Below are positions 9,001 to 15,427 of a DNA stretch of 40,824 bases, piece by piece (the first letter of the stretch is position 1; each line of letters starts with the position of its first letter). The stretch lies in the NCBI GenBank assembly GCA_000447245.1, contig AUYT01000001.1, forward strand, positions 1-40,824, in the 5' to 3' direction. The position numbers were made by a program, and so were the translations under genes. The DNA comes from a candidate division Zixibacteria bacterium RBG-1 (lineage in GTDB: Bacteria > Zixibacteria > MSB-5A5 > DSPP01 > RBG-1). A model generated the notes under the pieces. That model searched no databases. It saw only the letters and a list, made by a program, of their open reading frames with translations, and had not been told where the DNA came from.

Positions 9001-9425
9001 GCCCATTCTTTCCAACCCTTTCTGACCATAGGGTGTTTAACTCTATATGGACCATAAACTCTTCTGGGAAGATTATATCCTTTATTGCATCCTCGTGGAC
9101 TCCACATAACCGAGGCTTTGTTGCCATACAAGTCAGTATAATTTTGAACATCATAGGCTTGCTCCACTCTGATAACAATTCCATTTCTGACATAAGCTCT
9201 TAAGCGGCAGGCGTGGGTGTCATTAGGAGTGCATACAAAGGTAAAACTGCTATCATAACGATATTGGTCTCGGTAAATTTTCTCCCAATCCCGGTTAGGA
9301 TAATATTCTAAAGGATTTTCTACAGTTTCCAAAAATTGTAAAAATTTTAGTTCCGGTAGATCAACTAAGGCTCCGGCTGCTGATAAACTACTAATCTTCA
9401 AAAATCTCCGGCGTGAAAGTGTCAC
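6069..9425 (-). CDS. nxrA-like: NXR/Nar-like molybdopterin oxidoreductase alpha subunit with Tat leader
   Basis: An 1118-residue catalytic subunit. It starts with a twin-arginine leader (SRRRFLKISSL), so the enzyme faces the periplasm. An FS0-type cluster is suggested by Cys65, His71, Cys73 and Cys113 (CTPNDTHAC and SPRGCNKG). Asp263 in SWHGDLPPGHP aligns with the molybdenum-binding Asp of NarG (CDLPPASP). Blocks such as YYPNRDWEKIYRDQYRYD and RRVYGPYR recall NxrA of Nitrospira/Nitrospina/anammox bacteria and related Tat-exported nitrate reductases. The start is GTG with GGAGG upstream. Substrate and direction (nitrate reduction, nitrite oxidation or another oxyanion) cannot be read from sequence alone. 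The anaerobic context favours a terminal reductase. Confidence 0.9.
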   Translation of the reverse strand: MTLSRRRFLKISSLSAAGALVDLPELKFLQFLETVENPLEYYPNRDWEKIYRDQYRYDSSFTFVCTPNDTHACRLRAYVRNGIVIRVEQAYDVQNYTDLYGNKASVMWSPRGCNKGYNLPRRVYGPYRVKHPMVRKGWKEWAEAGFPDPTLPENQQKYFRRGEDSWVKVSWDEGFELVAKGLLHTMEKYSGEKGAEILRKQGYPEEMIEAMHGSGAQTIKIRGAMPLLGATRIFGFYRFANMLGLYDGKLGARGWSNFSWHGDLPPGHPMVTGVKCSDPELNDFRHSKLLVFLGKNMVESKMADAHWWIETIERGGKVVNISPEYSATSSKSDYWIPIRPGTDTALLLGVTQIIIQEKLYDQDFIKKHTDLPLLIRMDNLKLLRPTDIIKGYKNQILTGYSVKVQKIKPELREKWGDFVVWDLKTKKPQTVTREDLGEKIERKGLNPALEGNYKIKLVNGKEIEVKTVFQLYKELLSEYDLETVSQITGSPKNLIYQLAQDLATIKPASIHTGEGVNHFFHCDLVTRAVWLPLALTGNIGKPGANVGHWAGNYKGEVFDGLGVYLNEDPFNPNLDPSAKLEDIKLKKYYKGEEVCYWNYEDRPLIVKGKCFTGKTHMPTPTKAEWVGNGNLLNNAKWAHNMIANVEGKVEMIVYNEIEWTASCEYADVVFPVHSWMELTLPDMTASCSNPFLQVWKGGIKPIFDTKQDNEVLAGVAAKLSELTHDNRYKDYWKFVLEGNNEVYLQRILDACSTTKGYKIDELLKSDRGWLMNFRTYPRIPFWEQIQESKPFYTKTGRMEFYREEDEFIDYGENLIVHREPVEATPYLPNVILGTHKAIRPNSYGISPESINADERQVRNLKMSWKQVKLSKNPLWEKGFRFYCLTPKSRHTVHSSWSVLDWNMIWQSNFGDPYRMDNRTPGVGEHQMHMNPLDAKELGINDGDYAYVDANPEDRPYTGWKEEDPFYKVSRLMVRVKYNPAYPRGITMIKHASFIATHKSVKAHESRPDKRAVSEDTGYQSSFRYGSQQSITRGWLQPTMMTDSLVRKNYMGQEIGEGYEIDVNAPNTCPKETLVKIIKAEDGGMGGKGKWEPARTGYTPAGENKDMKKFLEGGFILKV

Positions 9426-9440
9426 CTAATCCTCCTTATT

Positions 9441-11012
9441 TTATTTATCAGCTAATTGTAAGTAATACCAGCTGGAGAAATATTTTTGACCATCTCGATC
9501 ATTTTGAGAACCATCCCAGATGGAAAAAGCAAAAGGTATTCTTTTGTCTTTTGAAAATTTTATGTCACCACCATCTTTTGAGTTTAAACTTCTAATAAAG
9601 ATCACCTTCCAGACTCCATTTACCCAAGTCCCAGTTCCTTTAACATTTTGAGCCTTCAAACTCTGTGGAGACAATGTTCCAAACCCTTTAGCATTTAAGT
9701 CTTCCACTGAAGAAAACCGCTCCACTTGTGAAAAGAGATTTCCAACCCCTTGACCAGTTAAATAAGTTTTAAGTTGGTTTGGGTCGTCTTGGAACCAATA
9801 AAAATCTGTATGCAGGTTAGGATAAAATCTTTCTAAGACAAATTTTCGACTTAAATCTGACTGCCAATCTGCTTTCCAATGCCAAATATTGACCGGATGG
9901 TCTTTGTCTCCCATGGCTAAAGCACCAGGTTCTGAAGTAAGAGAAAATTGAATAGCAACAGCATCCCGAAACTCCTGAACTTTATAAAAACTGGTGTCAC
10001 AAGTGGGATCATCCCATTCTAAGAGGAAAGCAATCTCTTGGCTATTATGAATGGCCTTGACCTTAACTCCGGTGACAGGATGGTCGGTTTGCCAAAGTGG
10101 GAAGACTTGAATTTCAAAAAAAGAGGCTTTATTCCAGATTTTAGACTCTGGGATTAGAGGAATTTCCTCTTTGACTTTCGAACATTTGATAAAAGCTTCC
10201 TCCGGAGGAGTGTAAACTATAGGGGTCTGAGTTCTCAAGGATTGAACATATTGCACTAAATACCATCTCTCTTGGTCAGTCATCAACTCCCCCACATAAG
10301 CTGGCATAGGTGTGCCATTCATTCCAGTGGTAAAACGGAGATATAAATCTTTATTGGTTGGGCCACCTTTATAAATTCCAGTGGTGAAATCTCTTACTTT
10401 AATGGGAATTTGCCAATCATCTTTTAGAGTGCTCGCTGAAGGTCCGTCTCCTTTACCTTTGTCACCATGACATTTCCCGCATTCCATTATTTCATATATT
10501 TTTCTACCTACTTCAATAGTTTTAGGTGTGGCTGGCGGTTCATTTATCACTGGTACTGAAGATTCTGGTTCTCTGTATTGGAAAGCTTCGGAAAAAGTTT
10601 TGAGGTATTGGACTAAGGCTTTCTTTTCATCAACGGTCAGAAAATTAAAATTGGGCATGGCCGAGCCATACATCCCTTGAGAAATGGTCCCAAGTAAATC
10701 CTCATCCGTGGGCAGTGAACCAGATGGAGTGGTACGAATTTTAAATAAACCTTTGGTAAAATCTCGGGGTTTGGGATAAAGAAATTCAGCCGCCTTGCCT
10801 AATCCATCGCCCTTCTCACCATGACAACCAGCACAATAAAAAAGATACAGTTTCTTGGCTTTTTCTAGGTCAGTTTGGCTGTCAGAGGTGGGATTGGTTG
10901 AAGCACGGGGAGCCAGAGAATAAAAAACCAGACAACTTAATAATAGACAGAGGGATATAGAGATCAGTGCCACCTTTTTTTCTTTCTTGACAAGCGGAAA
11001 TTGCCTCAGCAT
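9441..11012 (-). CDS. nxrC-like: Diheme cytochrome c fused to ethylbenzene-dehydrogenase-like heme b gamma subunit (NxrC-like)
   Basis: A 523-residue membrane-anchored or exported protein. An N-terminal hydrophobic helix (about 14-33) contains LLSC, a weak lipobox candidate. Two cytochrome c domains follow: CAGCH at 60-64 with Met119 as probable sixth ligand, and CGKCH at 178-182 with Met236. The rest, from about 285, resembles the type II gamma subunit (EbdC/DdhC/NxrC) that binds heme b, with ALAMGDKDHPVNIWHWK including a candidate Met367 ligand. The protein should carry electrons between the alpha-beta pair and periplasmic carriers. It is first in the operon, 36 bases downstream of an Fnr-type box, and no strong Shine-Dalgarno is visible. 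Confidence 0.87.
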   Translation of the reverse strand: MLRQFPLVKKEKKVALISISLCLLLSCLVFYSLAPRASTNPTSDSQTDLEKAKKLYLFYCAGCHGEKGDGLGKAAEFLYPKPRDFTKGLFKIRTTPSGSLPTDEDLLGTISQGMYGSAMPNFNFLTVDEKKALVQYLKTFSEAFQYREPESSVPVINEPPATPKTIEVGRKIYEIMECGKCHGDKGKGDGPSASTLKDDWQIPIKVRDFTTGIYKGGPTNKDLYLRFTTGMNGTPMPAYVGELMTDQERWYLVQYVQSLRTQTPIVYTPPEEAFIKCSKVKEEIPLIPESKIWNKASFFEIQVFPLWQTDHPVTGVKVKAIHNSQEIAFLLEWDDPTCDTSFYKVQEFRDAVAIQFSLTSEPGALAMGDKDHPVNIWHWKADWQSDLSRKFVLERFYPNLHTDFYWFQDDPNQLKTYLTGQGVGNLFSQVERFSSVEDLNAKGFGTLSPQSLKAQNVKGTGTWVNGVWKVIFIRSLNSKDGGDIKFSKDKRIPFAFSIWDGSQNDRDGQKYFSSWYYLQLADK

Positions 11013-11047
11013 CTTAGAAATAAAAATAAGAGAGGTAAGAGGATAAA

Positions 11048-11065
11048 ATATGATTTAAATCATAT
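11048..11065. promoter_or_regulatory. Fnr/Crp-type operator in the divergent promoter of the oxidoreductase operon and the mono-haem gene
   Basis: ATATGATTTAAATCATAT, identical to the site at 3407-3424 and perfectly palindromic. It lies between divergent starts at 11012 (minus) and 11118 (plus). On the plus strand TATAGC at 11091-11096 is a plausible -10 for a promoter activated from about -41.5. On the minus strand only AT-rich sequence is seen at that distance. One dimer could serve both directions. Confidence 0.82.
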
Positions 11066-11117
11066 TTTTTAAAAAAAGAATAAGTTTTGTTATAGCTACT
11101 AAAAAGGAGGAAAAGAA

Positions 11118-11753
11118 ATGAAGATAAAAATAGCCAATTTTTTTATCCTAACTATCATTTTAGTTACGCTGACCTGGGTAACCTTGATACTGGAAAATAC
11201 ACCAGAAGCTTTATCTTATCCACCTGCGGTAGGGATTCTGGGAAGGTCAAAAAATTGTCTGTTTTGCCACCCTAATAATGGTCCTTGGAAAGATGATAAG
11301 AAGACCATAATTGATATAATTGATAAGGAGACAAGACAATCTTTAATGCAAGCCGACAGAAGTTTTTTAATCCCAGTCAAGAGAAATCAAGCTAAAACCA
11401 TCCTCACTGTAATAGGTCGCTCAAAAGATGATAAGGAACAGACTCCTTACCGTAACGCCTGGCTGTATGTCGATCCCAAAACTATCGGCAGTAGCTCTCT
11501 GTCTAAGTTCGCTCCTGGTTGGGACGTAAATCTTCCTATATCTTGCAGGATTGTGGGAGATACCTTGACAGGATTTGAGGGTGCTAAAATCACAGTTCTT
11601 CCAATGACAATTAGACCTACTGATGCTGCCCAAGATGCTGAATTGGATTTACAAGTAATGCTTACAAAAGGGGAATCAATTAAAGGAAATGCCAAAAAAG
11701 GAATGGTTGGTAGCTATTTTGAAAGAAAAGTTAAATTAAAAGTTATAGAGTGA
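11118..11753 (+). CDS. Exported mono-haem c-type protein of unknown function
   Basis: A 211-residue protein with a signal peptide or anchor (hydrophobic to about residue 25) and one haem-binding motif, CLFCH at 47-51. The rest has no cytochrome c fold that I recognise. It looks beta-rich and ends with repeated short strands after FEGAKITVLPMT. It has a strong AAGGAGG ribosome site and is divergent from the oxidoreductase operon, across a shared Fnr-type operator. That suggests induction together with the enzyme and possibly electron exchange with it. No specific family is recognised. Confidence 0.75.
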   Translation: MKIKIANFFILTIILVTLTWVTLILENTPEALSYPPAVGILGRSKNCLFCHPNNGPWKDDKKTIIDIIDKETRQSLMQADRSFLIPVKRNQAKTILTVIGRSKDDKEQTPYRNAWLYVDPKTIGSSSLSKFAPGWDVNLPISCRIVGDTLTGFEGAKITVLPMTIRPTDAAQDAELDLQVMLTKGESIKGNAKKGMVGSYFERKVKLKVIE

Positions 11754-11844
11754 TATAAAAAGAGGGTTTATGAGATATAAGTTAAGACGAATACTTAGAA
11801 AGAGAAAGGGAGAGTTACATTTTGTAAAGATTAATAAAAATGTT

Positions 11845-12058
11845 TGTGCCAAATTTGTGCCACCTCTAAGTCAAAACAAACCAAAGCATGATTTTCGGTT
11901 TAGTTCAATCTAGTTTGGATTATATTAATGTATTTAGTTATAGTATAAAAACTTAGGCGAGAGAAAAATCGTAAGCTGTTGTTATTTCTTGTTTTTCTTT
12001 TTTCGTTTTTTCGCCCTGTCACGGCGGAAGTTGCGAGTTCGAGTCTCGTCGTCCCCGC
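11845..12058. repeat. Long imperfect repeat, copy A, ending in a tRNA-Asp 3' half
   Basis: This aligns without gaps to 36752 onward. By hand I count about 86 identical bases over the first 98 (11845-11942 with 36752-36849). The spacing to the shared CTGTCACGGCGG block (12016 and 36923) is identical in both copies. Upstream of the tRNA part there is no tRNA 5' half. The structure resembles the end of an integrated element next to its tRNA attachment core. The minus strand of 11847-11862 also reads TGGCAC-N5-TGGC, a sigma-54-like arrangement with no gene in front of it. Confidence 0.7.
12011..12057 (+). other. tRNA-Asp(GTC) 3' half remnant (anticodon arm to discriminator)
   Basis: TCGCC-CTGTCAC-GGCGG forms an anticodon arm with anticodon GTC. 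Then come a 5-base variable region, the T arm GCGAG-TTCGAGT-CTCGT, and the acceptor 3' strand CGTCCCC with discriminator G. A complete gene would need GGGGACG at the 5' end, which is absent upstream, so this is not a functional tRNA. It is a classic attachment-site footprint and the left border of the GIY-YIG cassette. Confidence 0.8.
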
Positions 12059-12083
12059 TTTTAAAAAGCCAAAAAACGTATTA

Positions 12084-12296
12084 ATGTTTTATGTTTATAT
12101 AATTCAGAGTCAGAAAACAGGTACTTATTATGTTGGCTCTTGCTCCCGGCTTGGTCTTTGGATTGAAAGACATAATTTAGGTTGGAATAAATCTACAAAA
12201 AATAAGGGGCCTTGGTCCTTAAAATATAGGGAAATGTTTGAGTCTAGGAACGAAGCTATAAGAAGAGAAAAAAAAGAAAAGTCGGATTTGCATTGA
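12084..12296 (+). pseudogene. GIY-YIG nuclease-domain protein, frameshifted at the C-terminus
   Basis: From the ATG at 12084 the product begins MFYVYIIQS and has TYYVGSC, RHNLGW and the conserved EAIRREK helix of small UvrC/URI-type GIY-YIG proteins. The frame then stops early (KSDLH). Next to an A8 run at 12268-12275, the neighbouring frame continues KKKKSRICIEKII, the normal family ending, before running into the tRNA-derived repeat. Dropping one A would restore the full protein. An in-frame ATG at 11979 would extend the protein through the tRNA fragment, but the domain starts at 12084. It is flanked by tRNA-Asp-derived repeats on both sides. Confidence 0.75.
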
Positions 12297-12313
12297 AAAG
12301 ATAATTGCCAAAA

Positions 12314-12368
12314 TCACGGCGGAAGTTGTCCCGATTTAAAAATTCGGGAAGTCTCGTCGTCCCCGCTT
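12314..12368 (+). repeat. Second tRNA-Asp-derived fragment, with a palindrome replacing the T-arm 5' side
   Basis: 12314-12328 repeats TCACGGCGGAAGTTG of the first fragment, and 12350-12368 repeats AGTCTCGTCGTCCCCGCTT. Between them the bases that complete the T stem and loop are replaced by a 21-base insertion at 12329-12349 with arms TCCCGA and TCGGGA. The two fragments flank the GIY-YIG gene as direct repeats about 295 bp apart. The hairpin could act as a weak terminator. It looks like a REP-type palindrome inserted in an attachment core. Confidence 0.75.
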
Positions 12369-12385
12369 GATTTTAAAGGATTAAA

Positions 12386-13156
12386 GTGTCAATACCGCTC
12401 GGACCAAGAAATTTCGAAGACATATTCACAGAAACTTTCCGAATTTATAAAAAGCTTTTCATAAAGCTGATTATGATTATGGCCATTTTGGGAGTTTTTG
12501 ATGAAATTCTATCTTTCTACTTGCTTCCTAAAATTCCATTAAGCGATCCGGAGACGAGCCAGGAGCTTCCACGTTTTTGGATTCTAAAACAACTTCCTTC
12601 AATGTTTATATATTCAATATTAGGAATGATTTTAACCTTTATCAAAGGAGCCCTCGTAACTTGGATGGTATCCTGTTACTGTTTGGGAAAAGATGCGGAA
12701 ATCGGCCAATCCTTTCAATTTGCCTTGCGGAGATTTGGTTCACTTGCTGGAGCTGCAATACTATATATTCTGGGGGTGACCTTTCTCTTCATAACTATAT
12801 TTGGCATTCCTTTCTCAATTTATTTTTTGGTAAGTTGGGGATTTGCTGTTCAGACCTGCACTCTTGAACATCTTGGTCCAAAGAAGTCTCTCAAAAGAAG
12901 TTCGTGGTTAGTCGAGGACCATTGGTGGAGAATAGTTGGAATTATGTTGGTGTTTCTATTGATATCGGCTCCCATTTATATAGGTTTTCACTTTGTGCCC
13001 TTTGTAGGAAAGTACATCGGAGCAGTTTTGGCAGGCCCACTATTCGTTATCGCAGGTATCCTGCTTTATTTCAACCTCAGGGTAAGAAAAGAAGGATATA
13101 ATCTTGAAAAATTGTCAGAAGAACTAGGGTTTAAGCCAATTACCCCGAGTCTTTGA
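12386..13156 (+). CDS. Polytopic membrane protein, possibly glycerophosphodiester phosphodiesterase membrane-domain-like
   Basis: A 256-residue protein with about five to six hydrophobic segments (around 25-45, 70-95, 115-150, 185-235) and no enzyme domain. The opening PLGPRNFEDIFTETFRIYKKLFIKL resembles the N-terminus of the GPDPase membrane-domain family, whose function is poorly defined. It starts with GTG behind AAAGGA. The leader begins only 17 bases after the tRNA-derived repeat, so expression may depend on the inserted sequence. Its function is not known. Confidence 0.65.
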   Translation: MSIPLGPRNFEDIFTETFRIYKKLFIKLIMIMAILGVFDEILSFYLLPKIPLSDPETSQELPRFWILKQLPSMFIYSILGMILTFIKGALVTWMVSCYCLGKDAEIGQSFQFALRRFGSLAGAAILYILGVTFLFITIFGIPFSIYFLVSWGFAVQTCTLEHLGPKKSLKRSSWLVEDHWWRIVGIMLVFLLISAPIYIGFHFVPFVGKYIGAVLAGPLFVIAGILLYFNLRVRKEGYNLEKLSEELGFKPITPSL

Positions 13157-13179
13157 AAATAAAATTCTGTATTAACCAA

Positions 13180-13401
13180 TCAAAATTTATTCTTATCCAT
13201 TTTGTCCGTTACCCACACAGCCAAAGCACCTACCGCTAATCCAGCCACCACATCCGAAGCATAGTGGAAACGACTGTAAACTGTCCCCACAAATAGAGTC
13301 AAATTAAAAGCAGGTAGATTGACCCCTGCTTCCCAGAGAGGACCTAAGACTTTGGCTCCCTCTCCAGCTCTATCCGGAACAGTGGTTTTGTAATATTCCA
13401 C
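13180..13401 (-). pseudogene. PAP2-family phosphatase remnant (C-terminal part only)
   Basis: SRFHYASDVVAGLAVGALAVWV is the last catalytic block and final helix of PAP2/phosphatidic acid phosphatase proteins, which carry the conserved S-R-x-H-x5-D. The earlier KxxxxxxRP and PSGH blocks that should precede it are missing. The frame stays open upstream to a stop near 13489 without adding a recognisable domain, and there is no credible start codon or ribosome site. I read it as a truncated gene at the edge of the scarred zone rather than a functional protein. Confidence 0.65.
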
Positions 13402-13783
13402 TTTACGAATGGTGTCGCCATGATTTATTCCTCTTTTTAAGAGTTTAACGTCAATTATATAAAAATTCTCAATTACAAAATGAAATAATCAACTTTATAT
13501 TCTTTGTCAATCTCAGCTTCAGATTTAATCTGTTTAGGTCGAATTCGAACTTGACTTCAGTGAATTTTCTTAAGCTTGCTTAAGTGATTTCTTATTTATA
13601 AAGTTTAAAAAAATCCGTTAGGAAAAGACGGTATGCCTAAAAAGTTCATTATTCTGATGAAGAAAGTTAATTAGATACTGCTCATTTGTCACTTTTCTTG
13701 AGCAACTTTGCAGTCCTTGACGATATTTAGATTTCAGTCTATATTATAAGGGATTTGAATAAGAAAAAATGTTGGTATAAAAT
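13402..13783. other. Intergenic region, no gene seen
   Basis: About 380 AT-rich bases between the PAP2 remnant and the sensor kinase. They include a short inverted repeat around CTTAAGCTTGCTTAAG (13569-13584) and the leader of the kinase gene. I found no RNA gene, no convincing -35/-10 pair and no sigma-54 promoter. Confidence 0.5.
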
Positions 13784-15400
13784 ATGGAAGGAAACCTGAA
13801 AAACAATTCCTACAACTTACAAGTCCAGAAGCTAAAGCGATATGTACAGTTTTCCAAAGAAGAAGAAAAACTTTTGGCTCGGCTAAAAAAAATATTAGCT
13901 CCAGACGTAACCAAATTTGTAGAGGATTTTTATAAACATCTGTTGCATTTTCAAGAGACCAAAAAGCTTTTGGATCAATCAGGTTCCCTGGAGCGACTTA
14001 AAAAGACTCAAACCCAATATTTTCTTTCCTTATTTCAAGGAAAATATTCAAGAGATTATTTTGAGCAGCGCTTGAAAATCGGCTTAGCCCACGAGAAAAT
14101 AGGGCTTTCCCCCCAATGGTATTTAGGGGCTTATGGCTTATATTACCAGAATTTATTTTCCCAAATAGTCTCGGCTTATAAGAACAGTCCTAGCCGAATC
14201 AAAAAAGCCATTATAGCCTTAAGTAAGCTTTTACTTTTGGATATGCAGGTGGCCATGGAAGCTTATATGGGAAAAGCTTTGGAAGTAATTAAAAGCCAGA
14301 ATGAGCAGTTAGCCAAACTTTTATCAGAAAGAACCAGTCAGCTCAGAGAATTAGAGGTGGGCTATTCTGATTTAGTGGAAAACTCACCGGAAATGATTTT
14401 TTCGATGAATCAACAGCGGCAGTTTTTGTCTATGAATCGGACCGGCCTTGCCAAATTGGGCTATACTTTGGAAGAATTCAAAATCAAAGGGCTGGAAGAT
14501 TTGATGCCAGATTTTTATAAACCTCGTGGCATAAGACATATTCAAGATGTAATTGAGACCGGCTTTGGTGAATTAGAAGCGGTCTTTGTTTCCAAAGAAG
14601 GGAAGGAACTGCAGCTGGAAATAAGCTCCACCGCTTTATACAATTCCTCGGGGCAGTTTTTGAAAGCTCGTTCCTTTGGCAGAGATGTCACTGAAAGGAA
14701 TAAGTTAGAACAGCAACTTTTAAAGTGGGAAAGATTAGCAGCAGTAGGAAGTATGTCAGCTAAAGTGGCCCATGAAATTAAGAATCCACTTTCAGCTCTG
14801 TCTCTCAATTTAGAGCTTTTAGAAGATGAAATAAACAACTTTAGCGACAGGGATACTTCCGAAGCCCGGCAGCTTTTAAAGTCAATTTCAGTAGAACTGG
14901 AAAGATTGATTCATTTAACTGAAGATTATCTGCAGTTTGCCCGGCTGCCTAAGCCGAATATAGAGCCGGTAAGTGTCAAAGAGCTTCTTTCTCGTTTGAC
15001 TCCCCTTTTAGGCCCGGAATTAGACCGCAAAGGAATTCAGTTGAATGCGGAAGTAGCGCCTGATTTACCTTCCATAGAAGTCGACCGCAATCAACTTATG
15101 CAAGTTTTCATTAACTTGATTCGCAATTCCGAAGAGGCTATGTTAGCCGGGGGAAAAATCCAAATCCAAGCGATTGCTAAAAATTCAATTATGGAAATTA
15201 AAATAGCTGATACAGGAGTGGGTATAGAAAAAGAAGATTTAGACAAAATCTTTGATCCCTTTTATACCACTAAAGATACCGGAACTGGTTTGGGGCTATC
15301 TTTTATTCGACAAGTAATGAATGAATTAGGTGGTAGTATCACCTGTGAAAGCCAAAAAAATCAAGGCACAGCCTTTACCCTGTTTTTCCCTTTAAAATAA
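13784..15400 (+). CDS. Globin-coupled sensor histidine kinase with PAS domain
   Basis: A 538-residue soluble kinase. Residues about 15-165 form a protoglobin-type sensor domain with the proximal His103 in IGLAHEKIGLSPQWYLGAY. A coiled segment follows, then a PAS domain (about 190-305), a HisKA domain with phosphorylated His330 (VAHEIKNPLS), and an ATPase domain with DTGVGIE and GTGLGLS. No membrane helix is visible, so it should sense O2, or possibly NO/CO, in the cytoplasm through heme. It is followed 27 bases later by an NtrC-type regulator, its evident partner. No clear Shine-Dalgarno lies ahead of the ATG. Confidence 0.92.
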   Translation: MEGNLKNNSYNLQVQKLKRYVQFSKEEEKLLARLKKILAPDVTKFVEDFYKHLLHFQETKKLLDQSGSLERLKKTQTQYFLSLFQGKYSRDYFEQRLKIGLAHEKIGLSPQWYLGAYGLYYQNLFSQIVSAYKNSPSRIKKAIIALSKLLLLDMQVAMEAYMGKALEVIKSQNEQLAKLLSERTSQLRELEVGYSDLVENSPEMIFSMNQQRQFLSMNRTGLAKLGYTLEEFKIKGLEDLMPDFYKPRGIRHIQDVIETGFGELEAVFVSKEGKELQLEISSTALYNSSGQFLKARSFGRDVTERNKLEQQLLKWERLAAVGSMSAKVAHEIKNPLSALSLNLELLEDEINNFSDRDTSEARQLLKSISVELERLIHLTEDYLQFARLPKPNIEPVSVKELLSRLTPLLGPELDRKGIQLNAEVAPDLPSIEVDRNQLMQVFINLIRNSEEAMLAGGKIQIQAIAKNSIMEIKIADTGVGIEKEDLDKIFDPFYTTKDTGTGLGLSFIRQVMNELGGSITCESQKNQGTAFTLFFPLK

Positions 15401-15427
15401 AATATTATTAGCTACAGAAAATAAAAA

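Noticed and set aside
12011-12057. Functional tRNA gene
   Set aside because: There is no 5' acceptor strand or D arm upstream. Only the 3' half is present.
11979-12083. Extended N-terminus for the GIY-YIG protein
   Set aside because: The added residues are only the translated tRNA-Asp fragment. The domain begins at the ATG at 12084.
13690-13704. TGTCAC-N5-TTGA as a sigma-54 promoter for the kinase
   Set aside because: Both the GG and GC dinucleotides are broken.
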